A DNA stretch of 64,000 bases from JBDOQU01 sp039839375. Its GTDB lineage: Bacteria > Pseudomonadota > Alphaproteobacteria > DSM-16000 > Inquilinaceae. Location of the stretch: NCBI RefSeq assembly GCF_039839375.1, contig NZ_JBDOQU010000002.1, positions 248,001 through 312,000 of the forward strand, read 5' to 3'. Below are positions 55,220 to 63,971 of the stretch, piece after piece (the first letter of the stretch is position 1; every line of letters begins with the position of its first letter). Below the pieces are notes generated by a model. It saw only the letters and a list, made by a program, of their open reading frames with translations. It was not told the origin of the DNA and made no database searches. The translations under genes were made by a program, and so were the position numbers.

Positions 55220-56435
55220 CGTGTCGCCGGAAGGCGAGGGTCGCGTTGGTGCCGCCGAAGCCGAAGCTGTTCGACATCACGCAGTTGAGGCCGGCATCGT
55301 CGCGCCGCTCCAGCGCGACCGGCATGCCTTCCGCCGCCGGGTCCAGCTCTTCGATATGCGCCGACGCCGCGACGAAATCATGGTTCAGCATCAGCAGGCT
55401 GTAGATCGCCTCCTGCACCCCGGCCGCGCCCAGCGAATGGCCGGTCAGCGATTTGGTGGAGTTGATCGCCGGCAGCCGGTCGCCATCGCCGAATACCTCC
55501 CGGATCGCCTCCAGCTCGCGAAGGTCGCCGATCGGCGTGGAGGTGCCGTGGGCGTTGATATAGTCGACCGGGCAGTCCAGCGTCGCCATCGCCTGCCGCA
55601 TGCAGCGAACGGCGCCTTCACCGGAAGGTTGCACCATGTCGTAGCCGTCCGAGGTCGCGCCATAGCCGACCAGCTCGCCATAGATCCTGGCGCCGCGCGC
55701 TTTGGCGTGCTCCAGCTCCTCCAGCACCACGACGCCGCCGCCTCCGGCGATCACGAAACCGTCGCGCCCGGCATCGTAGGCGCGGGAGGCCACGGCGGGC
55801 GTGTCGTTATATTTGGAGGAGAGCGCGCCCATGGCGTCGAACAGCACAGACAGCGTCCAGTGCAGCTCCTCGCCGCCGCCGGCGAAGACGATGTCCTGCT
55901 TGCCCCACTGGATCAGCTCGGCCCCGTTGCCGATGCAGTGGGCGCTGGTCGAGCAGGCGGAGCTGATCGAATAGTTGACGCCCTTGATCTTGAACGGCGT
56001 GGCCAGCGTCGCGGAATTGGTCGACGACATGCAGCGCGGCACCATGTAAGGCCCGACCCGCTTGGGCCCCTTCTCGCGCGCTATGTCGGCCGACGCGACG
56101 AGGTTGGAGGTCGAGGGTCCGCCCGATCCCATGATCAGGCCCGACCGCTCGTTGGAGACGTCGTTCTCATCCAGCCCGGCATCGGCGATCGCCTGTTCCA
56201 TGGCGATGTAGTTGTAGGCCGCCCCTTCGCCCATGAAGCGCTTCAGCTTCCGGTCGACATGGTCGTCGGTGTTCATCTTGACCGCGCCATGGACCTGGCT
56301 GCGGAAGCCCAGCTCCGCATATTCCGGCGCGGCGACGATGCCCGACTTGCCCTCGCGCAGGCTGGCGAGGACTTCTTCCTGGTTGTTGCCGATCGATGAA
56401 ACGATGCCGATTCCGGTCACCACCACGCGTCGCAT
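55212..56435 (-). CDS. fabB: 3-oxoacyl-[acyl-carrier-protein] synthase I
   Basis: 407 aa condensing enzyme. Catalytic Cys161 in SSACSTSAHCIG, His in NAHGTSTPIGD and Lys/His in STKSLTGHSLGAAG are all present. Needed to extend unsaturated acyl chains made by FabA. Central gene of fabA-fabB-fabI. Confidence 0.97.
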   Translation of the reverse strand: MRRVVVTGIGIVSSIGNNQEEVLASLREGKSGIVAAPEYAELGFRSQVHGAVKMNTDDHVDRKLKRFMGEGAAYNYIAMEQAIADAGLDENDVSNERSGLIMGSGGPSTSNLVASADIAREKGPKRVGPYMVPRCMSSTNSATLATPFKIKGVNYSISSACSTSAHCIGNGAELIQWGKQDIVFAGGGEELHWTLSVLFDAMGALSSKYNDTPAVASRAYDAGRDGFVIAGGGGVVVLEELEHAKARGARIYGELVGYGATSDGYDMVQPSGEGAVRCMRQAMATLDCPVDYINAHGTSTPIGDLRELEAIREVFGDGDRLPAINSTKSLTGHSLGAAGVQEAIYSLLMLNHDFVAASAHIEELDPAAEGMPVALERRDDAGLNCVMSNSFGFGGTNATLAFRRHDA

Positions 56436-56462
56436 GCAAACTCTCCGTAACGCTGTTCGTGG

Positions 56463-56978
56463 CTACAGTTGGTCGGTCGAGGTGAACAATCCAACCCGGA
56501 GGTCCTTCGCCTCATAGATCGTCTTGCCGTCGACCAGCACGGTTCCGTCGGCGATGCCCAGCACCAGCCTCCGGTTGATGACCCGCTTGAGGTCCAGGCG
56601 ATAGGTCACCTTGGAGGCTTCCGGCAGCACCTGGCCCGTGAACTTGACCTCGCCCACCCCCAGCGCGCGGCCCCGGCCGGGCGCACCCGTCCAGCCCAGA
56701 TAGAAGCCGACGAGTTGCCACAGCGCGTCCAGCCCCAGGCAGCCCGGCATCACGGGATCGCTCTCGAAATGGCATTCGAAGAACCAGAGGTCGGGCTTGA
56801 CGTCCAGTTCGGCCTCGATCTCGCCCTTGCCGTGGGCGCCGCCCTGGTCCGCGATCCTGGTGATGCGATCGAACATCAGCATCGGCGGCAGGGGCAGGCG
56901 GGCATTGCCGGGCCCGAAAAGCTCGCCATGGCCGCATTTGAGGAGATCTTCGTAGCTGTAGCTGTTTTTGCCGGTCAC
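56463..56978 (-). CDS. fabA: 3-hydroxydecanoyl-[acyl-carrier-protein] dehydratase/isomerase
   Basis: 171-aa hot-dog protein with catalytic His70 (FFECHFESDPVMPGC) and Asp84 (GLDALWQLVGFYLGW), the same numbers as in E. coli. Introduces the cis double bond in anaerobic-type unsaturated fatty acid synthesis. First gene of the fab operon; no fur/irr gene precedes it here. Confidence 0.98.
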   Translation of the reverse strand: MTGKNSYSYEDLLKCGHGELFGPGNARLPLPPMLMFDRITRIADQGGAHGKGEIEAELDVKPDLWFFECHFESDPVMPGCLGLDALWQLVGFYLGWTGAPGRGRALGVGEVKFTGQVLPEASKVTYRLDLKRVINRRLVLGIADGTVLVDGKTIYEAKDLRVGLFTSTDQL

Positions 56979-57075
56979 GACCGTCTTTAACCTGGTTTCA
57001 AGGGCGGGTTTGAGAGCCGGACTGTAGCGGATTCCCTACGGCGCACAAGGCTGGACTGCCTTCGCGCGCCCACTG

Positions 57076-57594
57076 TCACTCGATCGTTTCAGCCGGATAG
57101 AGGCCCCATATGTCCTCGCGCCTCAGCCATCCGCCATAGCCGCTGACCTCGCAATAGCACCATCCGGCGGCGGGATCGGACGGGCCGGGGCAGGAGACGA
57201 GACGGCCCAGCACGCCGGGTTCGGCGCGGGCGACCGCCGGCGCGTCCTCGCGCGGCTCCACCCGCAGCGTCGCCGGAATCTCGCCTCTCACCAGCAGGGA
57301 CCGGCCGCCCGACAGCATCGACTGGTGGACCCACCCCTCCGTGCCTTCGACATCCCGGATGCGCCGCCAGGTGTCGAACTCCGCCACGATCTCCACCGGC
57401 AGCGCCTTGCGCACGAAGACCCAGTCGACGGGATAGCGCGATCCGGGGCCGGTGCGGACGTTCACCTCGTCGGCGCGGAGGGAAACGAAGCGCGGGATCG
57501 GCAGGCCGCTTTCGGTCTCCGGCTCCTGCGCCGGGGCGGCGGCCGCGAGCATCGACAGCAGGAGGGTCGGCAGGAGAAGAAATCGGAATGACAT
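57076..57594 (-). CDS. Periplasmic SH3-domain protein
   Basis: 172 aa with signal peptide (LLLPTLLLSMLAAAAPAQ). Two bacterial SH3-type modules are visible (SLRADEVNVRTGPGSRYPVD near 38-57 and a second around the region ending YGGWLRREDIWGLYP). Such domains bind cell wall or protein. It is divergent from the hydroxyacid dehydrogenase gene, a common alphaproteobacterial pairing. Confidence 0.86.
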   Translation of the reverse strand: MSFRFLLLPTLLLSMLAAAAPAQEPETESGLPIPRFVSLRADEVNVRTGPGSRYPVDWVFVRKALPVEIVAEFDTWRRIRDVEGTEGWVHQSMLSGGRSLLVRGEIPATLRVEPREDAPAVARAEPGVLGRLVSCPGPSDPAAGWCYCEVSGYGGWLRREDIWGLYPAETIE

Positions 57595-57748
57595 GGGACC
57601 ATGAGGCGGAATCGGGAGGTTTCGACTATAGGGGTCCGGCCTCCCGCGGGGTCAAGGCCGGACCATCCGGCCTCCCGATCGCGCTGGACGACGCACCGGC
57701 CGCTTGGTATGGCGATGGGCCCGTTGCCACGGCGGAAAGGCCGCGCCC

Positions 57749-58738
57749 ATGCCGGAGAGGAAGAAGCCGCTCGTCATCGTCACCCGGAAGCTGCCGGATG
57801 CGATCGAGACCCGGATGATGGAGCTGTTCGACACCAGGCTCAATCTGGATGACGAGCCGATGTCCCGCGACCAGTTGATCGCCGCGGCGGCGGAGGCCGA
57901 CGTGCTGGTGCCGACCGTCACCGATACGCTGGATGCCGGCGTGATCGAGGCGGCCGGGCCTCGCCTGAAGCTGATCGCCAGCTTCGGCACCGGCATCGAC
58001 CATATCGATTTGCGCAGCGCCAAGGCGCGGAACATCACCGTCACCAACACGCCGGGCGTGCTGACGGAAGATACCGCCGACATGACGATGGCGCTGATCC
58101 TGGCCGCCGCCCGCCGGCTGGTGGAGGGCGAACGGCTGGTCCGGTCCGGCGACTGGACCGGCTGGGGCCCGACCTCCATGCTGGGCCACCGGCTGTCGGG
58201 CAAGCGGCTGGGCATCATCGGCATGGGCCGGATCGGACAGGCGGTGGCGCGGCGGGCGCGCGGCTTCGGCCTGTCGATCCACTATCACAACCGCCGGCGC
58301 GTGCATCCGGAAGTCGAATCGGAGCTGGAGGCGACCTACTGGGAAAGCCTGGACCAGATGCTGGCGCGGATGGACATCATCTCCACCAACTGCCCGCACA
58401 CGCCGGCCACCTACCATCTGCTTTCCGCCCGCCGGCTGGCGCTGCTGCGCCGGGAGGCCATCCTGGTCAACACCTCGCGCGGTGAGGTGATCGACGAGAC
58501 GGCGCTGACCAAAATGCTTCAGCGCGGGGAACTGGGCGCGGCCGGCCTGGACGTGTTCGAGCATGAGCCCGCCGTCAACCCGAAGCTGCTGAAGCTGCCC
58601 AACGTCGTGCTGCTGCCCCATATGGGCTCGGCGACGCTGGAGGGGCGGCTGGACATGGGTCAGAAGGTGATCGTCAACATCCGCACCTTCGCCGACGGCC
58701 ACACCCCGCCCGACCGGGTGCTGGAAACGGAATTCTGA
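57749..58738 (+). CDS. D-2-hydroxyacid dehydrogenase (glyoxylate/hydroxypyruvate reductase type)
   Basis: 329 aa from ATG 57749. NAD motif GIIGMGRIGQAVARRARGFG, catalytic Arg in VNTSRGEVIDE, Glu in LDVFEHEP and His in LLPHMGSAT. GRHPR-like; it reduces glyoxylate or hydroxypyruvate. Convergent with the DsrE-like gene, 4 bp apart. Confidence 0.94.
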   Translation: MPERKKPLVIVTRKLPDAIETRMMELFDTRLNLDDEPMSRDQLIAAAAEADVLVPTVTDTLDAGVIEAAGPRLKLIASFGTGIDHIDLRSAKARNITVTNTPGVLTEDTADMTMALILAAARRLVEGERLVRSGDWTGWGPTSMLGHRLSGKRLGIIGMGRIGQAVARRARGFGLSIHYHNRRRVHPEVESELEATYWESLDQMLARMDIISTNCPHTPATYHLLSARRLALLRREAILVNTSRGEVIDETALTKMLQRGELGAAGLDVFEHEPAVNPKLLKLPNVVLLPHMGSATLEGRLDMGQKVIVNIRTFADGHTPPDRVLETEF

Positions 58739-58742
58739 AGGG

Positions 58743-59147
58743 TCAGACGAACAGCAGCCCGCCATCCGGCCTGGCTTCGTTCAGGAAGGTGACGATTCCC
58801 GCCATTTCGATCCGCAGGGCGGGATCGAGCTCCGCCCGGTCGATGCCCTCCGCCCGCAGCCCCATCTCGCAGGCGATGAAGCGGACGCCGAGATCCCGGC
58901 ACGCCTCCAGAAGCTCCGGGAAGGTCGCCACGCCGCGCTCCGCCAGCCGGGCGTCGGCTTCCGCCGCATCGCCCTCCAGCCTCCGCCAGCCGTCCGGGAT
59001 CAGCGCGTTCAGCGCCCGTCCGGTGAAGAACAGGGTCGCCGGACGATTGGTCGCCGCCGCCGCGCTGGCCATCGCCAGCGCGTAATGGATTCGGGCGAAG
59101 CCGCCATCGAAGACGATGATCGAAAGGCGCCCCAGACCCTCAGGCAT
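58743..59147 (-). CDS. DsrE/DsrF-family protein
   Basis: 134 aa from ATG 59147, overlapping the MoeB-like stop by 8 bp. DsrE-like fold (LSIIVFDGGFARIHYALAMA; CEMGLRAEGIDRAEL; a single conserved-looking cysteine near 94). Related proteins relay sulfur as persulfide. Placed between a MoeB/ThiF enzyme and, further up, cysK. Confidence 0.82.
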   Translation of the reverse strand: MPEGLGRLSIIVFDGGFARIHYALAMASAAAATNRPATLFFTGRALNALIPDGWRRLEGDAAEADARLAERGVATFPELLEACRDLGVRFIACEMGLRAEGIDRAELDPALRIEMAGIVTFLNEARPDGGLLFV

Positions 59148-59931
59148 GGGCCGACAGATCGGTGATCGTCGGGTCCCGGCCGCAGAGCAGGCAGGCCGGG
59201 TCCGGCTTGACAACCATCGGCTGGAACCGCGCGTTCAGCGCGTCGACCAGCAGCAGCCGGCCGGACAGGCTCTCCCCCACCCCCAATATCTCCTTCAGCA
59301 CCTCGGTCGCCTGGAGCGTGCCCATCAGACCGGCCAGCGCGCCCAGAACGCCGGCCTCGCTGCAACTCGGGATCAGGCCTGGCGGCGGCGGTTCGGGGAA
59401 GATGCAGCGATAGCAGGGATGATCGCCGCCCAGATGGGACTTGAACGTCCCGATCTGCCCCTCGAAACGCAGCATCGCGGCGGAGACCAGAATCTTGCCC
59501 GCCAGCCGGCAGGCATCGTTCAGCAGGTATCGGGTGGCGAAATTGTCGCTGCCATCCGCGACGATGTCGAACCCGTCCAGCACGGCAAGCGCATTGGCGG
59601 CGGTCAGCCGCTCGGGCAGCCGCGTCACCCGCACGTCGGGATTGATGGCCGCGATCCGGTCTGCGGCGCTGTCGACCTTGGGCCGGCCGACGCCGTTGGT
59701 ATCGTGGATGATTTGCCGCTGGAGGTTGGATAGGTCGACCCGGTCGTCGTCGATGATCCCCAGCGAGCCCACGCCGGCCGCCGCCAGATAGAGCAGCAGC
59801 GGCGCGCCCAGCCCGCCCGCGCCGACGACCAGCACCCTCGCCGCCAGCAGCTTCTCCTGCCCCGTCCCGCCCACCTCCGGCAACAGGATGTGCCGCGCAT
59901 ACCGCCTGATCTGCGTTTCGGAAAGCTCCAT
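59140..59931 (-). CDS. ThiF/MoeB/HesA-family adenylyltransferase
   Basis: 263 aa from ATG 59931. E1-like nucleotide site GAGGLGAPLLLYLAAAGVG near 35-53, DRVDLSNLQRQIIHD, two CxxC zinc pairs (CYRC and CLLC), and CSEAGVLG. It activates the C-terminus of a sulfur-carrier protein (MoaD, ThiS or CysO-like). It may work with the DsrE-like protein in sulfur transfer. The longer open frame upstream runs into a dispersed repeat and is not used. Confidence 0.92.
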   Translation of the reverse strand: MELSETQIRRYARHILLPEVGGTGQEKLLAARVLVVGAGGLGAPLLLYLAAAGVGSLGIIDDDRVDLSNLQRQIIHDTNGVGRPKVDSAADRIAAINPDVRVTRLPERLTAANALAVLDGFDIVADGSDNFATRYLLNDACRLAGKILVSAAMLRFEGQIGTFKSHLGGDHPCYRCIFPEPPPPGLIPSCSEAGVLGALAGLMGTLQATEVLKEILGVGESLSGRLLLVDALNARFQPMVVKPDPACLLCGRDPTITDLSAHA

Positions 59932-60001
59932 GCGCGCCAGTCTAGAACGCCCGCTCGCCCCGTCAAAGGGCGGCGAGCGCTCTATGGATGCTGTTTTGTT
60001 G

Positions 60002-60285
60002 GTCATTCCGGACTTGATCCGGAATCCATGGGCCGCCACCACGTCACCGGCGGAGAAGGACGGGCGGACCCAACTTTGCCCTCTCCTGCGAAGCGGGGGA
60101 GGGAGGGGACCCGCGCCGTAGGCGTGGGGAGGGTGGGGGTGTTCGGGGTACCAGCGCCGCCGCCGGCTTCAAAACCCTCACCCTCCCACCGCTTCGCGGC
60201 GGGTCCCTCCCTCTCCCGCAAGCAGGAGAGGGGAAAACTACGACCAAAGTTAGCGTCTATGGGATCAAGTCCGGCATGACCAGGA
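60002..60285. repeat. Repeat cluster between the MoeB-like gene and cysK
   Basis: Three elements: a copy of GTCATTCCGGACTTGATCCG GAATCCATG (60002-60031), a CCCTCTCCC-type imperfect inverted repeat (about 60080-60237) with the same outer wording as 9046-9152, and a second diverged copy of the first type near 60257-60285. The whole non-coding span is 418 bp. Confidence 0.75.
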
Positions 60286-60294
60286 CAATAACGA

Positions 60295-60329
60295 AAACGC
60301 CCCGCTCGGGCGGAGCCGGCGGGGCGTTT
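60295..60329 (-). terminator. Terminator of cysK
   Basis: 11-bp stem AAACGCCCCGC/GCGGGGCGTTT (60295-60305 with 60319-60329), followed on the minus strand by TTTTCGTT. It lies 20 bp after the cysK stop. Confidence 0.85.
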
Positions 60330-60349
60330 CCCTGTCGTTTCGCGCGAGC

Positions 60350-61333
60350 CTATTCCAGCCCGTCGAACAATGCGGTCGAGAGGTAGCGTTCGGCGATCGA
60401 GGGGATGATCACGATGATCTGCTTGCCCTCGTTCTCCGGCCGCGCGCCAACCTCGAACGCCGCGGCCAGCGCCGCGCCGGAGGAGATGCCGGCCGGGAGA
60501 CCTTCGATCCTGGCCGCCTTGCGCGCCATCTCGAACGACCGCTCGTTGCTGATCTGGACGACCTCGTCGATCAGGTCGGTCTTCAGGATGTCCGGCACGA
60601 ATCCGGCGCCGAGGCCCTGGATCTTGTGCGGGCCGGGCTGGCCGCCGGAGAGGACGGGGCTGTCCTCCGGCTCCACGGCGATGGCCTTGAAGCTGGGCTT
60701 GCGCGCCTTGATGACCTCCGCGACGCCGGTCAGCGTGCCGCCCGTGCCGATGCCGGAGATCAGGATGTCCGCGCCGCCGTCGGTGTCCTGCCAGATCTCC
60801 TCCGCCGTCGTCCGGCGATGGATTTCCGGGTTCGCGAGGTTCTTGAACTGCTGCGGCATCACCGAATTCGGGATCTCCTTCAGCAACTCTTCCGCCCGCG
60901 TGATGGAGCCCTTGATGCCCTGCGCCGCCGGCGTCAGGTGCAGTTCCGCGCCCAGCAGGCGGAGCATCCGTCGCCGTTCGATCGACATGCTTTCCGGCAT
61001 GGTCAGGATCAGCCGGTAGCCCTTGGCCGCGGCGACGAAGGCGAGCGCAATGCCGGTGTTGCCGGAGGTCGGCTCGATCAGGACCGTGTCCTTGTTGATC
61101 CGGCCATCGGCCTCCATGGCCTCGATCATCGCCCGGCCGATGCGGTCCTTCACGCTGGAAAGCGGGTTAAAGAACTCCAGCTTCGCCAGGACGTCGGCCT
61201 TGACGCCGTACTCCGCCTGGAGGCGCTTGACCCTGACCAGCGGCGTCGCGCCGACGGTGTCCAGGATCGAATCATAGATGCGCCCGCGGAATTCCGGCTT
61301 CCGGGCGCTGTCGGTGTTGACCGCCGCGACCAT
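60350..61333 (-). CDS. cysK: O-acetylserine sulfhydrylase (cysteine synthase A)
   Basis: 327 aa. PLP lysine Lys62 in NPLSSVKDRIG, substrate loop EPTSGNTGIAL and GIGTGGTLTGVAE. Makes cysteine from O-acetylserine and sulfide. 73 bp downstream of an Rrf2-type regulator gene on the same strand, with a candidate operator between them. Confidence 0.97.
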   Translation of the reverse strand: MVAAVNTDSARKPEFRGRIYDSILDTVGATPLVRVKRLQAEYGVKADVLAKLEFFNPLSSVKDRIGRAMIEAMEADGRINKDTVLIEPTSGNTGIALAFVAAAKGYRLILTMPESMSIERRRMLRLLGAELHLTPAAQGIKGSITRAEELLKEIPNSVMPQQFKNLANPEIHRRTTAEEIWQDTDGGADILISGIGTGGTLTGVAEVIKARKPSFKAIAVEPEDSPVLSGGQPGPHKIQGLGAGFVPDILKTDLIDEVVQISNERSFEMARKAARIEGLPAGISSGAALAAAFEVGARPENEGKQIIVIIPSIAERYLSTALFDGLE

Positions 61334-61362
61334 TTCAACACTCCCTTAATGTAAAAAATAGG

Positions 61363-61386
61363 ATTTCACATATCCACCAGTGAATT
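61363..61386. promoter_or_regulatory. Inverted repeat in the cysK promoter
   Basis: ATTTCAC (61363-61369) and GTGAATT (61380-61386), 6 of 7 complementary with a 10-bp centre, 30 bp before the cysK start in an AT-rich segment. A candidate Rrf2 operator. Confidence 0.45.
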
Positions 61387-61406
61387 TAGGGGACGAACCG
61401 GAGAAT

Positions 61407-61862
61407 TTAAATCGAAAAATCGAAAGCTGTCTCGGACTCCCGCGCGATGCCCTCTGCCTGGGCGCGTTTGCACAGATCGTCGATCGTCATCTCGTCCAGC
61501 GCCGCCATGAAGCCCTGCTGGGTTTCCTGCCACATCGGCCGCACGATCCTGTGGCCCAGATCGGACCCGGCCGTGTCCTCCGACGGATCGCCGGCCGTTT
61601 CCATCGATCGAACGACACGCACGATCTCCCCGATCGTGATGCGGCGGCGTTCCTTGGCCAGCCGGTAACCGCCCCGCGGCCCCCGCACGCCGGCCAGCAC
61701 GCCTTCCCGGACAAGCTGCTGGAGCACCTGTTCCAGATAGCGGCGCGGAATGCCCTGGCGGCGGGTGATCTCGCTCGACTGCACGGGCTCGTCCCCGGCA
61801 TTGTACGCGATGTCCAGCACCGCTTCGATCGCGAAAAGCAGCTTCTTCGATAGTCTCAGCAT
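61407..61862 (-). CDS. Rrf2-family transcription regulator, CymR-like
   Basis: 151 aa with the Rrf2 winged helix (SSEITRRQGIPRRYLEQVLQ near 29-48; GVRGPRGGYRLAKE). The three clustered cysteines that bind Fe-S in IscR/RirA are absent; the only Cys is near residue 133. This points to a CymR-like cysteine-metabolism regulator acting on cysK. Its ATG overlaps the dut stop. Confidence 0.92.
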   Translation of the reverse strand: MLRLSKKLLFAIEAVLDIAYNAGDEPVQSSEITRRQGIPRRYLEQVLQQLVREGVLAGVRGPRGGYRLAKERRRITIGEIVRVVRSMETAGDPSEDTAGSDLGHRIVRPMWQETQQGFMAALDEMTIDDLCKRAQAEGIARESETAFDFSI

Positions 61863-62317
61863 CAGCCGGCCGTCCCTGTAGAGCCGAATCCCCCGGCGCC
61901 CCGCGCCGTCTCCTCCAGATCCACCGCCTCGCGCCAGCGGGCGGCCGCGTGGCTTGCCACGACCAACTGCGCGATGCGCATGCCCCGCGCGATCGTCGCC
62001 GGCTCCCGTCCCAGATTGACCAGGATGACCCCGACCTCCCCGCGATAGTCGGCGTCGATGGTGCCGGGACTGTTCAGCACCGTCAGCCCCTGCTTGAGCG
62101 CGAGGCCGGAACGCGGCCGCACCTGCGCCTCATAGCCCGGCGGCAGGGCGATCGCGATGCCGGTCGGCACCAGCGCCCGGTCCCCCGGCGCCAGGACGAG
62201 GTCCCGGTCGATGGCGGCCAGCAGATCCATGCCGGCGGCGTGGTCCGTCGCATAGGCGGGAAGCGGCAGGTCGCCCCCGTGGGGCAGCCGCTTGATCGGA
62301 ATGGTCACGTCGCTCAT
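61862..62317 (-). CDS. dut: dUTP diphosphatase
   Basis: 151 aa with the five dUTPase motifs in order: HAAGMDLLAA, VRPRSGLALKQGL, SPGTIDADYRGEV, RGMRIAQLVV and GGFGSTG. Trimeric enzyme that removes dUTP. ATG 62317 overlaps the coaBC stop (ATGA). Confidence 0.97.
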   Translation of the reverse strand: MSDVTIPIKRLPHGGDLPLPAYATDHAAGMDLLAAIDRDLVLAPGDRALVPTGIAIALPPGYEAQVRPRSGLALKQGLTVLNSPGTIDADYRGEVGVILVNLGREPATIARGMRIAQLVVASHAAARWREAVDLEETARGAGGFGSTGTAG

Positions 62318-63522
62318 GTCGTTGCCTGAAAGTGATCCGCGATGCGGGCGGCGAGCCGTTCCCCGACATCCTTCTTGGAGAGAGCCGGCCAGCTTTCCGC
62401 GCCGGCCTCGGTGATGAGATGGACGCTGTTGCTGTCCCCGCCGAACGTGCCGGCGGCCGCCGAGACATCGTTGGCGACGATCCAGTCGCAGCCCTTGCGG
62501 GCGCGCTTGGCGACGGCGTGATCGATGACGGATTCCGTCTCCGCCGCGAACCCGACGACCAGCGCCGGCCGGGCGGAGCCGGGCGCGGAAAGGGTGGCGA
62601 GGATATCCGGATTCTCGGTGAGCGCGAGCGAAGGCGGCGCGCCGCCCGTCTTCTTCAGCTTCTGGCCCGCCTCCTCGCCCGCCCGCCAATCGGCGACGGC
62701 GGCGGCGCAGACCGCGATATCGGCCGGCAGGGCCGCTTCGCAGGCGGCCAGCATCTCCCGCGCCGTCTCCACGGGGATGAGCCTAACGCCGTTCGGCGGC
62801 GGTTCCTGCGTCGGGCCGCTGACCAGCACCGTCTCCGCGCCCAGCCGCGCCAGGGCGGCGGCGATGGCGTGGCCCTGCTTGCCGGAGGATCGGTTGGCGA
62901 TGTAGCGCACCGGGTCGATCGGCTCATGGGTCGGGCCGCTGGTCACCAGCGCCCGCCGTCCGGCGAGCGGCCGGTTCGCGCCGGAAAGAAGAGCCTCCAC
63001 CGACGCCACGATGTTCGGCGGCTCGGCCAGCCGGCCCGGCCCTGTCTCGTTCTCCGCCATCGCGCCGGTTTCGGGGTCGACGACCGCGACGCCCCGGTCA
63101 CGCAGCAGCGCCATGTTGGCCTGCGTCGCCGGGTGGAGCCACATCCGGACGTTCATCGCCGGCGCGATCAGAATCGGCAGGTCCGTCGCCAGCAGCACCG
63201 TGGACGCCAGATCGTCGGCGATGCCGTGAGCCATCTTCGCGACGAGGTTCGCCGTCGCCGGGGCGACCACCACCAGGTCGGCGTCCCGCGCCAGCCTGAT
63301 ATGGCCGATGTCCGATTCGTCGTCGAGGGAGAAGAGGTCGGTATAGGCTCGCTCGCTCGCCAGCGCCCCGACGGCCAGCGGCGTCACGAATTCCGTAGCG
63401 TTACGGGTCATGACGGCGCGGACGAACGCCCCGCGCTCCCGCAGCCGCCGGATGAGGTCCAGCGCCTTGTAGGCCGCGATGCCGCCGGCGATGATCAGAA
63501 GGATGCGCTTGTCGGTGAGCAA
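62314..63522 (-). CDS. coaBC: Bifunctional phosphopantothenoylcysteine decarboxylase/phosphopantothenate-cysteine ligase
   Basis: 402 aa from TTG 63522. The flavoprotein CoaC half (IAGGIAAYKALDLIRRLRE; APATANLVAKMAHGIADDLA; PAMNVRMW) is followed by the CoaB half (ALVTSGPTHEPIDPVRYIAN; AAAVADWRA). Two coenzyme A steps. No ATG or GTG gives the family N-terminus; the longer frame to 63657 would run through a terminator, so TTG is preferred. Confidence 0.95.
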   Translation of the reverse strand: MLTDKRILLIIAGGIAAYKALDLIRRLRERGAFVRAVMTRNATEFVTPLAVGALASERAYTDLFSLDDESDIGHIRLARDADLVVVAPATANLVAKMAHGIADDLASTVLLATDLPILIAPAMNVRMWLHPATQANMALLRDRGVAVVDPETGAMAENETGPGRLAEPPNIVASVEALLSGANRPLAGRRALVTSGPTHEPIDPVRYIANRSSGKQGHAIAAALARLGAETVLVSGPTQEPPPNGVRLIPVETAREMLAACEAALPADIAVCAAAVADWRAGEEAGQKLKKTGGAPPSLALTENPDILATLSAPGSARPALVVGFAAETESVIDHAVAKRARKGCDWIVANDVSAAAGTFGGDSNSVHLITEAGAESWPALSKKDVGERLAARIADHFQATT

Positions 63523-63647
63523 GGGCGGCGGCCGTCCGGTTCCGGTTAATCCACAAAAACTTATCCGGGAAGCTTTGATAATACATCTTCCGAATGTGGA
63601 ACCGATCCTAGACAGGCTGTCTCCGCGCGGCAAGGCCGGAAAGAAAG

Positions 63648-63670
63648 AAGGCCCCATGAAAAGGGGCCTT
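63648..63670 (-). terminator. Terminator after the entericidin gene
   Basis: Perfect 8-bp stem AAGGCCCC/GGGGCCTT with a 7-nt loop, followed on the minus strand by CTTTCTTTCC, 36 bp after the small gene's stop. Confidence 0.75.
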
Positions 63671-63705
63671 CGCTTCGCCGATCGGTCGGGCGATCGGTGG
63701 ACCGA

Positions 63706-63849
63706 TCAGCTCGCCGTGTCGGAGATGGCGTCCGAGGTTTCTCTGGTGTCCTCGCCCATGCCGCGAATCGTGTTCTCGCAGGCGGCGGCGCCGGCCGCGA
63801 CGGCCAGCAGCAGGCCGACGAGGGTGAATTTACGAAAGAGCGTGGTCAT
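63706..63849 (-). CDS. Entericidin A/B-family lipopeptide
   Basis: 47 aa, too short for most gene callers. The N-terminus FRKFTLVGLLLAVAAGAAAC is a lipoprotein signal, and CENTIRGMGED matches the entericidin core (CNTxxGxGxD). GGAG lies 8 bp upstream of ATG 63849, and a terminator follows. Entericidins form a small envelope-bound toxin/antidote pair in enterobacteria; only one is seen here, and in alphaproteobacteria the role is unknown. Confidence 0.88.
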   Translation of the reverse strand: MTTLFRKFTLVGLLLAVAAGAAACENTIRGMGEDTRETSDAISDTAS

Positions 63850-63940
63850 TGCGATTCTCCGCTTGGTGTTCCTGGGCGATTCGCCGGCCGATCCAGCCGG
63901 TAAGGGCGGAAATGCGCGGCCGACGATCGTCTAAGGAACA

Positions 63941-63971
63941 CGGGCGAGCGGGAGTGGGTTCCCCTCGCCCG
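63941..63971 (-). terminator. Hairpin near the window end, and possible tail of a gene beyond it
   Basis: CGGGCGAG/CTCGCCCG (63941-63948 with 63964-63971) with a 15-nt loop. It lies 15 bp beyond a minus-strand TGA at 63988-63986 preceded by open codons to the window edge, so it may terminate a gene that starts outside. In many alphaproteobacteria ubiB precedes coaBC, but four codons are too few to name it. Confidence 0.5.

Noticed and set aside
61334..61406. A riboswitch before cysK
   Set aside because: The gap is only 73 bp and AT-rich; no room for a known sulfur-sensing riboswitch fold.
63523..63657. A longer coaBC start at ATG 63657
   Set aside because: The extension would cross an intrinsic terminator and lacks family similarity.
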